Below, piece after piece: positions 49,646-58,727 of a stretch of 64,000 nt of DNA; the first letter of the stretch is position 1; every line of letters begins with the position of its first letter. A program made the position numbers and the translations under genes. The notes beneath the pieces were generated by a model. The model did no database searches, had not been told where the DNA came from, and worked only from the letters and a program-made list of their open reading frames with translations. Origin of the DNA: Chryseobacterium luteum (lineage in GTDB: Bacteria; Bacteroidota; Bacteroidia; Flavobacteriales; Weeksellaceae); contig NZ_JPRO01000001.1 of the NCBI RefSeq assembly GCF_000737785.1, positions 124,001 through 188,000 on the forward strand, read 5' to 3'.

Positions 49646-51187
49646 ATGAATATTGAACAGATCAGACAGCCTTTTACCGATATATTTCCAGGAGACCTTT
49701 CCGATAATCCGATGCAGAGAAATACTCCAAAAGTTTTATTTGCCACCGTAAAACCTGCAGGCTTTGACGGACCAAAGCTGATTTCTTTTAATGAAACACT
49801 TTCCGCAGAGATAGGATTGGGAAAACATGAAGAAAAAGATCTGGATTTTCTCGTAGGAACCAACCTGCCGGAAAATGTAAAAACATACGCAACGGCTTAT
49901 GCGGGACATCAGTTTGGGAACTGGGCAGGACAGCTTGGAGACGGAAGAGCCATACTTGCGGGAGAAATCATCAATAAAGACGGGAAAAAGACAGAAATCC
50001 AATGGAAAGGCGCAGGTGCAACACCCTACTCCAGACATGCAGACGGGAGAGCTGTGTTGAGATCTTCGGTACGTGAATATCTGATGAGTGAAGCCATGTA
50101 TCACCTTGGAGTTCCTACAACCAGAGCTTTAAGTCTTGCTTTTACCGGTGAAGATGTGGTAAGAGATATGATGTATAACGGAAATCCCCAGCTGGAAAAA
50201 GGCGCTGTAGTGATAAGGACTGCTGAAAGTTTTTTACGCTTCGGACATTTTGAACTGATGTCTGCCCAGAGAGAATATAAAACCCTGCAGGATCTTGTTG
50301 ATTTTACCATTGAAAATTACTACCCGGAAGTTACTTCAGAAGGTATTCAGAAATACAGAGACTTCTTTAAAAGCATATGTACCCGAACAGCAGATCTTAT
50401 GACCGAATGGTTCAGGGTAGGATTTGTTCATGGTGTAATGAATACCGATAATATGTCTGTTTTAGGTTTGACTATAGACTATGGACCTTATTCAATGATG
50501 GACGAATATGATCTGAATTTTACCCCGAATACAACGGATCTTCCGGGAAGAAGATATGCCTTTGGAAAACAGGGGCAGATCTCACAATGGAATCTTTGGC
50601 AGCTTGCCAATGCTCTCCACCCATTGATCAAGGATGAAAAATTTTTAGAAGAAACTTTAAACCATTATGGAACTTATTTTTGGGAAGCCCATGATAGAAT
50701 GCTGTGCAGAAAATTTGGATTTGATGAACTAAGGGACGGTGATGAAGAATTTTTCACCAACTGGCAGGGACTTATGCAGGAACTCCATTTGGATTACACT
50801 CTATTTTTCAACCAGCTGGAAAAATTAAGCACTGAAACTGATATTAAATCTCTTTTTGAAAATATTTCTTACTCTGTATTAAATGATGAGAACATAAAAA
50901 AGCTGGAAGATTTTATAAAGAAATATGATAAAAGGATATCATCCAATGTGATTTCAAAAGAAGAATCACTATCCCTGATGAGACATTCAAATCCTAAATT
51001 TACCCTGAGAAATTATCTCCTTTACCAATGCATTGAAGAAATTAACATTGGAAAAACAGAAATATTCGAAAAACTTATCCGGGCTTTAGAAAATCCTTAT
51101 GAAGAATTATACCCTGAGTTTTCCGTGAAAAGGCCTTCAAACTATGATGATACTTCAGGATGTTCAATGCTTTCATGTAGCTCTTAG
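49646..51187 (+). CDS. selO: Protein adenylyltransferase SelO (YdiU, 513 aa)
   Basis: SelO is a pseudokinase-fold enzyme that transfers AMP from ATP to Ser, Thr or Tyr of proteins, with a role in redox stress. Family motifs: YAGHQFGNWAGQLGDGRAIL near 85-104, KGAGATPYSRHADGRAVLRS near 121-140, HGVMNTDNMSVLGLTIDYGP near 262-281 containing the metal-binding Asn and Asp. The C-terminus CSMLSCSS places a Cys at the third-last position, where animal SelO has selenocysteine, with another Cys five residues before it; the pair may form a regulatory disulfide. Confidence 0.95.
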   Translation: MNIEQIRQPFTDIFPGDLSDNPMQRNTPKVLFATVKPAGFDGPKLISFNETLSAEIGLGKHEEKDLDFLVGTNLPENVKTYATAYAGHQFGNWAGQLGDGRAILAGEIINKDGKKTEIQWKGAGATPYSRHADGRAVLRSSVREYLMSEAMYHLGVPTTRALSLAFTGEDVVRDMMYNGNPQLEKGAVVIRTAESFLRFGHFELMSAQREYKTLQDLVDFTIENYYPEVTSEGIQKYRDFFKSICTRTADLMTEWFRVGFVHGVMNTDNMSVLGLTIDYGPYSMMDEYDLNFTPNTTDLPGRRYAFGKQGQISQWNLWQLANALHPLIKDEKFLEETLNHYGTYFWEAHDRMLCRKFGFDELRDGDEEFFTNWQGLMQELHLDYTLFFNQLEKLSTETDIKSLFENISYSVLNDENIKKLEDFIKKYDKRISSNVISKEESLSLMRHSNPKFTLRNYLLYQCIEEINIGKTEIFEKLIRALENPYEELYPEFSVKRPSNYDDTSGCSMLSCSS

Positions 51188-51275
51188 AATTATTAATAAA
51201 TCATTGATACGTGTTTTAAGGTAATTTTTTTTATCATTAATGTTTTTTTGTTATATTTACAAAAATAAAAAGATT

Positions 51276-52121
51276 ATGAAAAAACTTCTACTATTTTTAA
51301 GTTTATGTAGCATTGGCGCCTCTTTAGATGCCCAAACATTACTATCTGAGAATTTTGAGGGTGCAACATTTCCACCAACAGGATGGACCAGATCAAACAC
51401 AAGCTCTTCAAGACCTTGGGATTTTACTCCTGTAGTTTTTGGAGCTGGGGCCAGTGAATTTGTGATTTCCGGAACTAAGTCAGCCGGCATTAATTATATT
51501 ACTCAAGCAAATACTGCCAATTTAGTTAGTCCTTCCTTTAGCTTAGTTGGAGCAACATCTCCAACTTTAACTTTTAAAGCAGTTGTAGGATATTCTTATA
51601 TGATAGCTAGTGATGCTGGAGATTTGCTTGCCCAAATTTCAACTGACGGCGGAACATCGTGGACAACATTATGGACTGAAGATGATGAAACGGGATTTAT
51701 AGATGACGGAGATGGAGATGAAGACACTGATCTTTATAATCAAAACATTGTCCCTGTACAGGTAAGTTTAACACCATATATTGGACAGGCAAATGTTAAA
51801 ATTAGATTCCGCTATATAGGAACTGATGCAGATGGGGTTTCAATAGATGATGTTAAAGTTTTAGCGGGTACGTTAGGAACAAGTGAAGCTTCTTCAAAAG
51901 CAAAATCAACAAGTATCTACCCTAACCCTACAAAAGGAGAGATCAGTATCAAAACTGATAAAAAGATCAAATCTTCTACAGTATCAGATCTTTCTGGAAA
52001 ATCAGTAATGAGATCAACATCTGAGAAAATAGATATCTCTTCTCTTCCAAAAGGAATGTATTTGGTTAAGGTTGAATTTGCAGATGGATCAGCAACTACA
52101 GAAAAAGTAATTAAAGAATAA
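51276..52121 (+). CDS. Secreted protein with type IX sorting domain (281 aa)
   Basis: I chose the ATG at 51276, which gives the signal peptide MKKLLLFLSLCSIGASLDAQ; the frame is open 12 codons further up. Residues 20-200 form a beta-sandwich resembling choice-of-anchor/MAM-type domains (LSENFEGATFPPTGWTRSNT near 22-41, RFRYIGTDADGVSIDDVKVL near 180-199), often found in adhesins and peptidase partners. The last 75 residues are a type A C-terminal sorting domain: SIYPNPTKGEISI, then SLPKGMYLVKVEFADGS and EKVIKE. It would be exported by the type IX system and fixed or released at the cell surface. Confidence 0.88.
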   Translation: MKKLLLFLSLCSIGASLDAQTLLSENFEGATFPPTGWTRSNTSSSRPWDFTPVVFGAGASEFVISGTKSAGINYITQANTANLVSPSFSLVGATSPTLTFKAVVGYSYMIASDAGDLLAQISTDGGTSWTTLWTEDDETGFIDDGDGDEDTDLYNQNIVPVQVSLTPYIGQANVKIRFRYIGTDADGVSIDDVKVLAGTLGTSEASSKAKSTSIYPNPTKGEISIKTDKKIKSSTVSDLSGKSVMRSTSEKIDISSLPKGMYLVKVEFADGSATTEKVIKE

Positions 52122-52142
52122 TTTATTGTCTGTATAAATTTT

Positions 52143-52172
52143 AAAACTCACCGGGTACGGTGAGTTTTTTTA
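52143..52172 (+). terminator. Terminator of the sorting-domain protein gene
   Basis: AAACTCACC / GGTGAGTTT with a six-base loop and a run of T residues. Confidence 0.9.
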
Positions 52173-52197
52173 TTTTATTTTTGTAAAAAATTGACAC

Positions 52198-53475
52198 GTG
52201 TCTTTTATTAAAACAAAACTCATAGCCATTTTAAAACAGGTATTCCCCGCTTCTTATGCAGAAACAGCAGTCTTTCTGTTCTTTCTGATTTGTTACGGAA
52301 CCTTAGGCACCTATATTGCGCTTCACTACCGGATTATCTTTGACAGCAGAATTCCCTGGGATGCGTATTTCAGCTTTGACAATAAAGCAATTGTAATGAC
52401 CGGCGGCAGTTTTGAAAGACATCCCCTGGCTTATTACTTTTTCAACTGGATCAGAGAATTTTCACTTTTCGTTTCAGGCGGAAAAATGGATGCAACATTT
52501 AGGCTTACCCTCTCATGGCTTAGCAATATAACAGTAAGCTTATGTATCGTTCAGATTTTCAAATATCTCAATAACATTATCAGACTTCCATTAAAGATCT
52601 CTTTACTGCTCATTTTGTTTTTCGGGGCTTTCTCTACCAATATTCTTCTTTCTTTTACTCCGGAGAATTTCACCTATACCCTTCTTTTGCTAAGTATTTA
52701 TAATTATTATGCAGCTGTAAAACTCAAAAAAGAAGAAAAAATACCCGGATCAGCCTTAACACTTGCCGGAATTACCATTGGCGGCCTTACAATTACCAAT
52801 CTTGTTAAAGTTTTTATTCCCGTTTTATTTGAAAAAGATCTTTTCAGAAGCTGGAAAAAATTGGGGAATACAGTTTTTCGCGTGGTACTTACTACAGCAT
52901 GTTTTGTATTTCTTTACTTAATGCGAATTGATTTTAAATATGAAAATATATTCTCAAAAACCAGCCAGCAGTATGAAAAATTCTCCAATGTAGAATCCAT
53001 TCCGGATTGGGATATGATGCTTTCGTATTTTTTCGGAGGCAGTATTTTGTTCCCGAGTTTTATGACAACGGACAAGCATAATATGAAAGGTTTTAACTTT
53101 AAAGGTCTTTTAATGGAACCTTATTCATCACCGTTTTGTTATGCCTTTATCACGATATTATTGAGTCTTATTTTGTGGAGTTATTTTAAAAATTTCAACA
53201 ATAAGCTGGTACAGATTATTGCTGGTTCATTCTTGATTGACATTTTGATTCACTGCATGATGAGGTTTGGCCTTCATACCTCATATATCTACGGAGGTCA
53301 CTTTATTTTTGTCTACCCGCTGCTTTTGGGATGGCTATTTTACACATACAGATCAAAGCCTAAAACCTTATCATTTTTGATAGTGACAACAGGCATTTTG
53401 CTTGTCTTTCTACTCGCAAATAATTTATTCAGAATGGTAGATTTCTTCCAGTTTTTAGAGGCTTATTACCAATAA
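52198..53475 (+). CDS. Multi-spanning membrane protein, possibly GT-C-like (425 aa)
   Basis: The first usable start is GTG at 52198. About ten hydrophobic segments are seen, such as AVFLFFLICYGTLGTYIAL near 23-41 and ISLLLILFFGAFSTNILLSF near 132-151. The first periplasmic loop has FDSRIPWDAYFSFDN near 49-63 and GGSFERHPLAYYFFN near 70-84, with acidic residues and a His placed as in membrane glycosyltransferases of the GT-C type. The family may be the one called DUF6080, from memory. A transfer reaction onto lipid-linked sugar or protein is possible but unproven. Confidence 0.65.
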   Translation: MSFIKTKLIAILKQVFPASYAETAVFLFFLICYGTLGTYIALHYRIIFDSRIPWDAYFSFDNKAIVMTGGSFERHPLAYYFFNWIREFSLFVSGGKMDATFRLTLSWLSNITVSLCIVQIFKYLNNIIRLPLKISLLLILFFGAFSTNILLSFTPENFTYTLLLLSIYNYYAAVKLKKEEKIPGSALTLAGITIGGLTITNLVKVFIPVLFEKDLFRSWKKLGNTVFRVVLTTACFVFLYLMRIDFKYENIFSKTSQQYEKFSNVESIPDWDMMLSYFFGGSILFPSFMTTDKHNMKGFNFKGLLMEPYSSPFCYAFITILLSLILWSYFKNFNNKLVQIIAGSFLIDILIHCMMRFGLHTSYIYGGHFIFVYPLLLGWLFYTYRSKPKTLSFLIVTTGILLVFLLANNLFRMVDFFQFLEAYYQ

Positions 53476-53503
53476 AAAAAGCTGAGGAATTCTCAGCCTT
53501 ACT
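53476..53503. terminator. Terminator between convergent genes
   Basis: AAGCTGAG / CTCAGCCTT hairpin with A residues to the left, so the T tract is best on the minus strand for the SPOR gene; it can also stop the plus-strand gene. Confidence 0.75.
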
Positions 53504-53520
53504 TTAATATTTTATACTTA

Positions 53521-54069
53521 TTATCTCGCTTCAGCACAGAAAATTCTATACTGTACAGCGATCGCTGATTTGAAATATTCTCTTATTTTTGAAAGATCAG
53601 CAGCTGCACTCTGTTTTGTGAAATAACTTCCCGCCAAAATTTTATAATTAGGCCTTAAAGAAGCATCCGTTTCCACTTTCAGGTTTGGGAATCTTTTTCT
53701 GAAATAAGATTTCACCTCGTTGGCCTCTTCGTTACTTTTCACCGTTGTGATCTGAATTTTAAATCCTAAAATCCTTGGATTTTTACGGCAGATTTCCGCA
53801 TTACTCAGTTCTCTGCTCGGAACATAGACCTTCGGAGGCTTAGGAGTGCTCACAATTCCACTGTCCGGATTATTTTCTCTTACCGGATTACCAGCACTTG
53901 TCCTGGAACATTTGTCTTCGATTCCTTCCAAAGCAGCTTTTACTTTAGGATCCATAGTCATTATTAGCTCATTTCCTGAAAGAGTGTCTTTCTGAACAAC
54001 CTGCTGGGCTTCAACACTATAAAACCCAAATAAAGATACTATTGAAAATATTTTGATTAAATTTCTCAT
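53521..54069 (-). CDS. Exported SPOR-domain protein (182 aa)
   Basis: SPOR domains bind denuded glycan strands, usually at the division site. The signal peptide is MRNLIKIFSIVSLFGFYSVEAQ. A polar linker with KPPKVYVPSRE leads to the SPOR domain at about 105-180: LGFKIQITTVKSNEEANEVK, FPNLKVETDASLRPNYKILA, GSYFTKQSAAADLSKIREYF. A Cys near 54 and others near 113 and 178 could form disulfides. The gene is single, divergent from the act operon. Confidence 0.88.
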   Translation of the reverse strand: MRNLIKIFSIVSLFGFYSVEAQQVVQKDTLSGNELIMTMDPKVKAALEGIEDKCSRTSAGNPVRENNPDSGIVSTPKPPKVYVPSRELSNAEICRKNPRILGFKIQITTVKSNEEANEVKSYFRKRFPNLKVETDASLRPNYKILAGSYFTKQSAAADLSKIREYFKSAIAVQYRIFCAEAR

Positions 54070-54199
54070 TTAAACTTGTTTCCGCAAATTTATACAAATT
54101 AAAAAATTATACCAAACAACGCTATTTAGAATCAATACAAATTAAACGTAAATGATATTTTCCCTTTTCCATATACCGTTAAATTCCTGTTAAAAATAT

Positions 54200-54207
54200 T
54201 ATTTTTG
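54200..54207 (+). promoter_or_regulatory. Promoter -7 element of the act operon
   Basis: TATTTTTG fits TAnnTTTG, 44 bases before the actA ATG. No good -33 element is seen. Confidence 0.5.
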
Positions 54208-54251
54208 CGGAATTGATTGGTTCAATATTTTACTAACATAAGATAATTTAA

Positions 54252-55613
54252 ATGATTAGTTGGAGAAAGCATTATAAACAAACGTTGATCGCGATAGGCT
54301 TATTGCTATCAACCAGTGCTTCAATTTACGGGCAAGACGGCGATCCTAAAAACGGAGAGAAACTTTTCAAAGCGAATTGTACTGCATGTCACGCGCTGGA
54401 CAAACAAGTTATAGGGCCACCTTTGAAAGGGGTTGTAGAACGAGTAAAGACAGAAGGCGGTGTAGACAAGGATTGGCTTCACAAGTGGATCAAAGACAAC
54501 AAAGCTCTGAGAGCTTCCGGGGATAAATACGCCAATGAGATTTTCGAAAAGTACAATAAAACTGAAATGTTGCAGTTTCCGAATCTTACAGACAAGGATA
54601 TAGACGATATTTTAGCTTTTACAACTAATCCTCCGGCTCCTGAGCCAGCTAAAACTGACGACAAGGCGGCGGCAACAGACGGTGCGGCGGCAGCTCCGGC
54701 AAATAATACTACAACAAGCGTAGTTATTATTTCACTTCTGGCTATTGCGGCTCTATTGGTTTGGATCTTAATTAAACTGAGACAATTGGTTAAATTAGGT
54801 CAATCCGAAGACTTAGCAGGGCTTAACGAAACAAGAGTTAAATCTTTCAGCGAAATTTATGAGAAGTACCACTACATAGGTAAAGCAGCATTGGGTATCC
54901 TTGCCCTACTGGCCGCTTATGGAGTTTGGAACTGGATCATGTGGATCGGTGTTTACAAAGGATATAAGCCGGAACAGCCTATCTACTTCTCTCACAAAAT
55001 TCACGCCGGGGAACAGAAAATTGACTGTCAGTTATGTCACTCCAGTGCCAAATACGGAAAAGTATCTGAAATTCCTTCCATGAACGTTTGTATGAACTGC
55101 CACAGAACAATTTCTGAGTATAACGCAGATCATTACATGGAGCCAGGAAAAGATAAAGCATTCTACGACGGTGAGATCCAGAAGATCTATGCAGCAACAG
55201 GCTGGGATCCTGCGAAACAGCAGTATACCGGAAAAACACAGCCGGTTGAATGGACAAGAATTCACAACATGCCAGACTTTGTGTACTTCAACCACTCTCA
55301 GCACGTAGTAGCGGGTGAGCAGGCAATCATCAATTCTTTCAACAAAAAGAATCCAAACAACAAAATTGATGTTGTATGTAAAGCTTGTCACGGAAAAATT
55401 GATACAATGAATGTTGTTCAGATGGCCAATGACTTCACTATGGGATGGTGTATCGAGTGCCACAGAACTACTGAGGTTGATATGAACAACGGTTATAATA
55501 AAGAATACTTCAAGAATCTACATGACAAGTTGAAAAAACAATATCCTCAGGATGGCGGTAAGATCACTGTAGATGCAATTGGAGGTCTTGAGTGTGGTAA
55601 ATGTCATTATTAA
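54252..55613 (+). CDS. actA: Alternative complex III multihaem cytochrome c subunit ActA, with extra cytochrome c domain (453 aa)
   Basis: Electron-exit subunit of the quinol-oxidising alternative complex III. The sequence begins with a signal peptide (about 1-27), then a monohaem cytochrome c domain with CTACH at 43-47 and a Pro/Ala-rich linker, then a membrane helix near 155-175 and another near 210-230. The pentahaem ActA domain follows: CQLCH, CMNCH, CKACH, CIECH and a final CGKCH three residues from the end. So there are six CXXCH motifs in total, one more than a plain pentahaem ActA. It is the first of six act genes in a row, followed by actB after 23 bases. Confidence 0.92.
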   Translation: MISWRKHYKQTLIAIGLLLSTSASIYGQDGDPKNGEKLFKANCTACHALDKQVIGPPLKGVVERVKTEGGVDKDWLHKWIKDNKALRASGDKYANEIFEKYNKTEMLQFPNLTDKDIDDILAFTTNPPAPEPAKTDDKAAATDGAAAAPANNTTTSVVIISLLAIAALLVWILIKLRQLVKLGQSEDLAGLNETRVKSFSEIYEKYHYIGKAALGILALLAAYGVWNWIMWIGVYKGYKPEQPIYFSHKIHAGEQKIDCQLCHSSAKYGKVSEIPSMNVCMNCHRTISEYNADHYMEPGKDKAFYDGEIQKIYAATGWDPAKQQYTGKTQPVEWTRIHNMPDFVYFNHSQHVVAGEQAIINSFNKKNPNNKIDVVCKACHGKIDTMNVVQMANDFTMGWCIECHRTTEVDMNNGYNKEYFKNLHDKLKKQYPQDGGKITVDAIGGLECGKCHY

Positions 55614-55636
55614 TAACTAAAAAATTAGAAGTATAA

Positions 55637-58600
55637 ATGGCTTCAAACAAAATACAATTTAGAAGTATTCATGAACTTAGAGACCCGGCTTTGAACAACA
55701 AGCTGGCTCAGAAAGAGTTTCAGGAAGAAATTCCGGTAGAGGATTTCCTTGGAGATGCTGAACAGAACGGATCCGGTACTTCAAGAAGAGATTTCTTAAA
55801 AATATTAGGATTCTCTACAGCAGCTGTAACACTGGCTGCCTGTGAAGCACCGGTAATCAAAACGATTCCTTATGTGGTAAAACCGCATGACATTATTCCG
55901 GGGGTTCCAAATTATTACGCTTCAACTTATTTTGACGGATTCGACTTCGCCAGCGTTTTAGTAAAAACCCGTGAAGGAAGACCTATCAAAATAGATCCGA
56001 ACCCGGCAGCGGGCGATTTAGGAAAAACCAATGCAAGAGCTCAGGCAAGTGTACTTTCTCTTTATGATAACGATAAAGTAAAACAGCCTAAACTGGATGG
56101 CAAAGACGAAACTTTCGACAAAGTAGACAGTTTTGTTCTTAAAGGTTTGGCAGATGCAAATACAGCAGGTAAAAAGATTGTGCTTTTGTCACACTCTTTC
56201 CCTTCTCCCACTTTCAAAAAGTTATTTGCTGAATTCAAAACTAAATATCCTACCGCTGAACTTGTAACGTATGATGCTTATCCTCACTCTGCGGCTTTAG
56301 ATGCAGCTCAGGAAGTATTCGGACAGAGAGCATTACCTGTTTATGATCTTAAAGGTTCAGAATTGGTAGTTTCTTTCCAGGCTGATTTCTTAGGAGATTA
56401 CAACGGAGCAAGCTTAGAAACATCTTACGCAGCAGCCAGAAAGCCAGGACCAAACATGTTGAGACACATTCAGGTGGAATCCAACATGTCATTAACTGGT
56501 GCTAACTCTGACTCAAGATACAGATTAAAGCCAAGTGCAGTAAACAAGACTTTAGTTGAAGTTTACAATGCAATCGTAGGTGGTGGTACTTCTGACAAGA
56601 CTGCTACTGAAATTGCCAACGAACTTAAAGCGAAAGGCAGCAAAGCTGTTGTTTTAGCTGACGGTTCTAAAGGAGCACAGGTTTTAGCACACTTAATCAA
56701 CCAAAAATTAGGTTCAGTAGCTTTCACTGGTAAAGCTAACTTCCTGAAAGAATTTGATAAAGCAAGATACCAGGAATTCTTAGGATGGGTAAATGCAGGT
56801 CAGGTTGGCGTATTGATCGCGAACAACGTAGACCCTATCTACTCTCATCCAAAAGGAGAAGATTTCAAAAAATCTTTAGCTAAAGTTGCTTGTGTAGTAG
56901 CGGTGGCTGATAAGAAAAATGAAATGTACAAAGCAGCGAAAGCTGTAATTCCAGTAGCTAACTGGTTAGAGTCTTGGGGTGATATCGAACCTCAGACCGG
57001 AGTATATTCATTAATGCAGCCTACGATCCAGAAGATCTACAAATCAAGACAGATTGAAGAATCTCTATTGGTTTGGAAAAACGGTAAGAACAATGCTGCT
57101 AATAATTACTACGACTATCTAAAAGGAAGCGCTGCTTCTATCTTAGGGGCTACTTCTTTCAACAAAGCTTTATACAACGGTATCACTACTTCAAATAATG
57201 CAACTGCATTATCTTACTCAGGAGGAAATGCTGCTCAGGCTATTGCTGAATTAGGAAACTTCAAAGCTTCTGAACTAGAATTGGTATTATACACCAAGCC
57301 TTCAATGGGTGACGGTACTCAGGCCAACAACCCTTGGCTTCAGGAATTACCGGATCCTATCACAAGAATGTCTTGGGATAACTATCTGACTATTTCTCCA
57401 AAAGACGCAGAAAAATTTGCGATTGACAACGATCTTAATGCAAGAATGCAGCTGGATGGTTCTATCGTAAACCTTACTGTAAACGGAGTAACAATAAAAG
57501 ATGTTCCTGTCTTCATTCAACCGGGACAGGCAGAAGGATCAGTTGGTCTTGCGCTTGGATACGGTAAGAAAAATTCAGGGACTACTGCTGATACCGGAGT
57601 AAACGCTTATCCGTTATTTGACGGTTCTAACTTAACTGTTTCAGGAGTTAAAATCGAAAAAACAGGAGAAGACCACGAATTTGCAGGTATCCAGCTTCAG
57701 AATACATTGATGGGACGTTACGAAATTGCTAAGGAAGTTCCTTTGGCTGAATTCTTAAACGTAGCATTTGATGATGAGCATAAAGGATGGAACAAGCCTT
57801 TGGAATATCACACGATCAGTGGAGCTCTTCCGGCAAGAAAGATTGACCTTTGGGATGCTTTCGATGACACGGACGGACCTCACTTCAACTTATCAATCGA
57901 CCTGAACTCTTGTACTGGCTGTGGAGCATGTATCATTGCTTGTCAGGCAGAAAACAACGTTCCTGTAGTAGGTAAAGAAGAGATCAGAATGTCCAGAGAT
58001 ATGTATTGGTTAAGAATTGACCGTTACTATTCTTCAAGACAGAAAGTAGAAGTATACGAAGGATTGAAAGAAGGAATGGCAGTACCGGAATTGTACGGTA
58101 CAGCATTCGGAGACGGAGGTGCATTAAACCACCCTGCAGATAATCCTGATGTAATCTTCCAGCCGGTAATGTGCCAGCACTGTAACCACGCTCCTTGTGA
58201 AACGGTATGTCCGGTAGCGGCTACTTCACACGGTAAGCAGGGTCAGAATCACATGGCTTACAACAGATGTATCGGTACCAGATATTGTGCAAACAACTGT
58301 CCGTACAAAGTAAGACGTTTCAACTGGTTTACGTATAACCTGAATGACAAGTTCGATTTCAACATGAACAACGATCTTGGAAGAATGGTACTTAACCCGG
58401 ATGTAGTGGTAAGAACCAGAGGGGTAATGGAGAAATGTTCAATGTGTATCCAGGAAACTCAGGCTACTATTTTAGCAGCTAAGAGAGAGAACAGAAAAGT
58501 AACAGACAACGAATTTAAAAATTCTTGTGCTTGTGCTGCTGCTTGTTCTACCGGAGCAATGACGTTCGGAGACATGAATGACAAAGAATCTGAAGTGAGA

Positions 58601-58702
58601 GAATTATATTCCAGCAACAGAAGATATTATTTACTTGAGGAGATCGGCACAAAACCAAACGTGTTCTATCACACTAAAGTAAGAAACAGAGTAGAAAAAT
58701 AA
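55637..58702 (+). CDS. actB: Alternative complex III iron-sulfur/molybdopterin-fold subunit ActB (1021 aa)
   Basis: Large periplasmic subunit with a molybdopterin-oxidoreductase fold that in this complex holds no Mo cofactor, fused to a ferredoxin domain. Near residues 50-75 there is a twin-arginine-type segment GTSRRDFLKILGFSTA, followed by LAACE, a possible lipoprotein Cys. From about 755 the Fe-S ligands appear in four groups: CTGCGACIIACQ, CQHCNHAPCETVCPV, CIGTRYCANNCPYKVRRFNW, and CSMCIQE with a later CACAAAC, consistent with the three 4Fe-4S and one 3Fe-4S clusters known in the family. It passes electrons from the quinol site to the haems of ActA and ActE. Confidence 0.94.
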   Translation: MASNKIQFRSIHELRDPALNNKLAQKEFQEEIPVEDFLGDAEQNGSGTSRRDFLKILGFSTAAVTLAACEAPVIKTIPYVVKPHDIIPGVPNYYASTYFDGFDFASVLVKTREGRPIKIDPNPAAGDLGKTNARAQASVLSLYDNDKVKQPKLDGKDETFDKVDSFVLKGLADANTAGKKIVLLSHSFPSPTFKKLFAEFKTKYPTAELVTYDAYPHSAALDAAQEVFGQRALPVYDLKGSELVVSFQADFLGDYNGASLETSYAAARKPGPNMLRHIQVESNMSLTGANSDSRYRLKPSAVNKTLVEVYNAIVGGGTSDKTATEIANELKAKGSKAVVLADGSKGAQVLAHLINQKLGSVAFTGKANFLKEFDKARYQEFLGWVNAGQVGVLIANNVDPIYSHPKGEDFKKSLAKVACVVAVADKKNEMYKAAKAVIPVANWLESWGDIEPQTGVYSLMQPTIQKIYKSRQIEESLLVWKNGKNNAANNYYDYLKGSAASILGATSFNKALYNGITTSNNATALSYSGGNAAQAIAELGNFKASELELVLYTKPSMGDGTQANNPWLQELPDPITRMSWDNYLTISPKDAEKFAIDNDLNARMQLDGSIVNLTVNGVTIKDVPVFIQPGQAEGSVGLALGYGKKNSGTTADTGVNAYPLFDGSNLTVSGVKIEKTGEDHEFAGIQLQNTLMGRYEIAKEVPLAEFLNVAFDDEHKGWNKPLEYHTISGALPARKIDLWDAFDDTDGPHFNLSIDLNSCTGCGACIIACQAENNVPVVGKEEIRMSRDMYWLRIDRYYSSRQKVEVYEGLKEGMAVPELYGTAFGDGGALNHPADNPDVIFQPVMCQHCNHAPCETVCPVAATSHGKQGQNHMAYNRCIGTRYCANNCPYKVRRFNWFTYNLNDKFDFNMNNDLGRMVLNPDVVVRTRGVMEKCSMCIQETQATILAAKRENRKVTDNEFKNSCACAAACSTGAMTFGDMNDKESEVRELYSSNRRYYLLEEIGTKPNVFYHTKVRNRVEK

Positions 58703-58727
58703 AGTTTAAATAATAAATAGGTAAAAA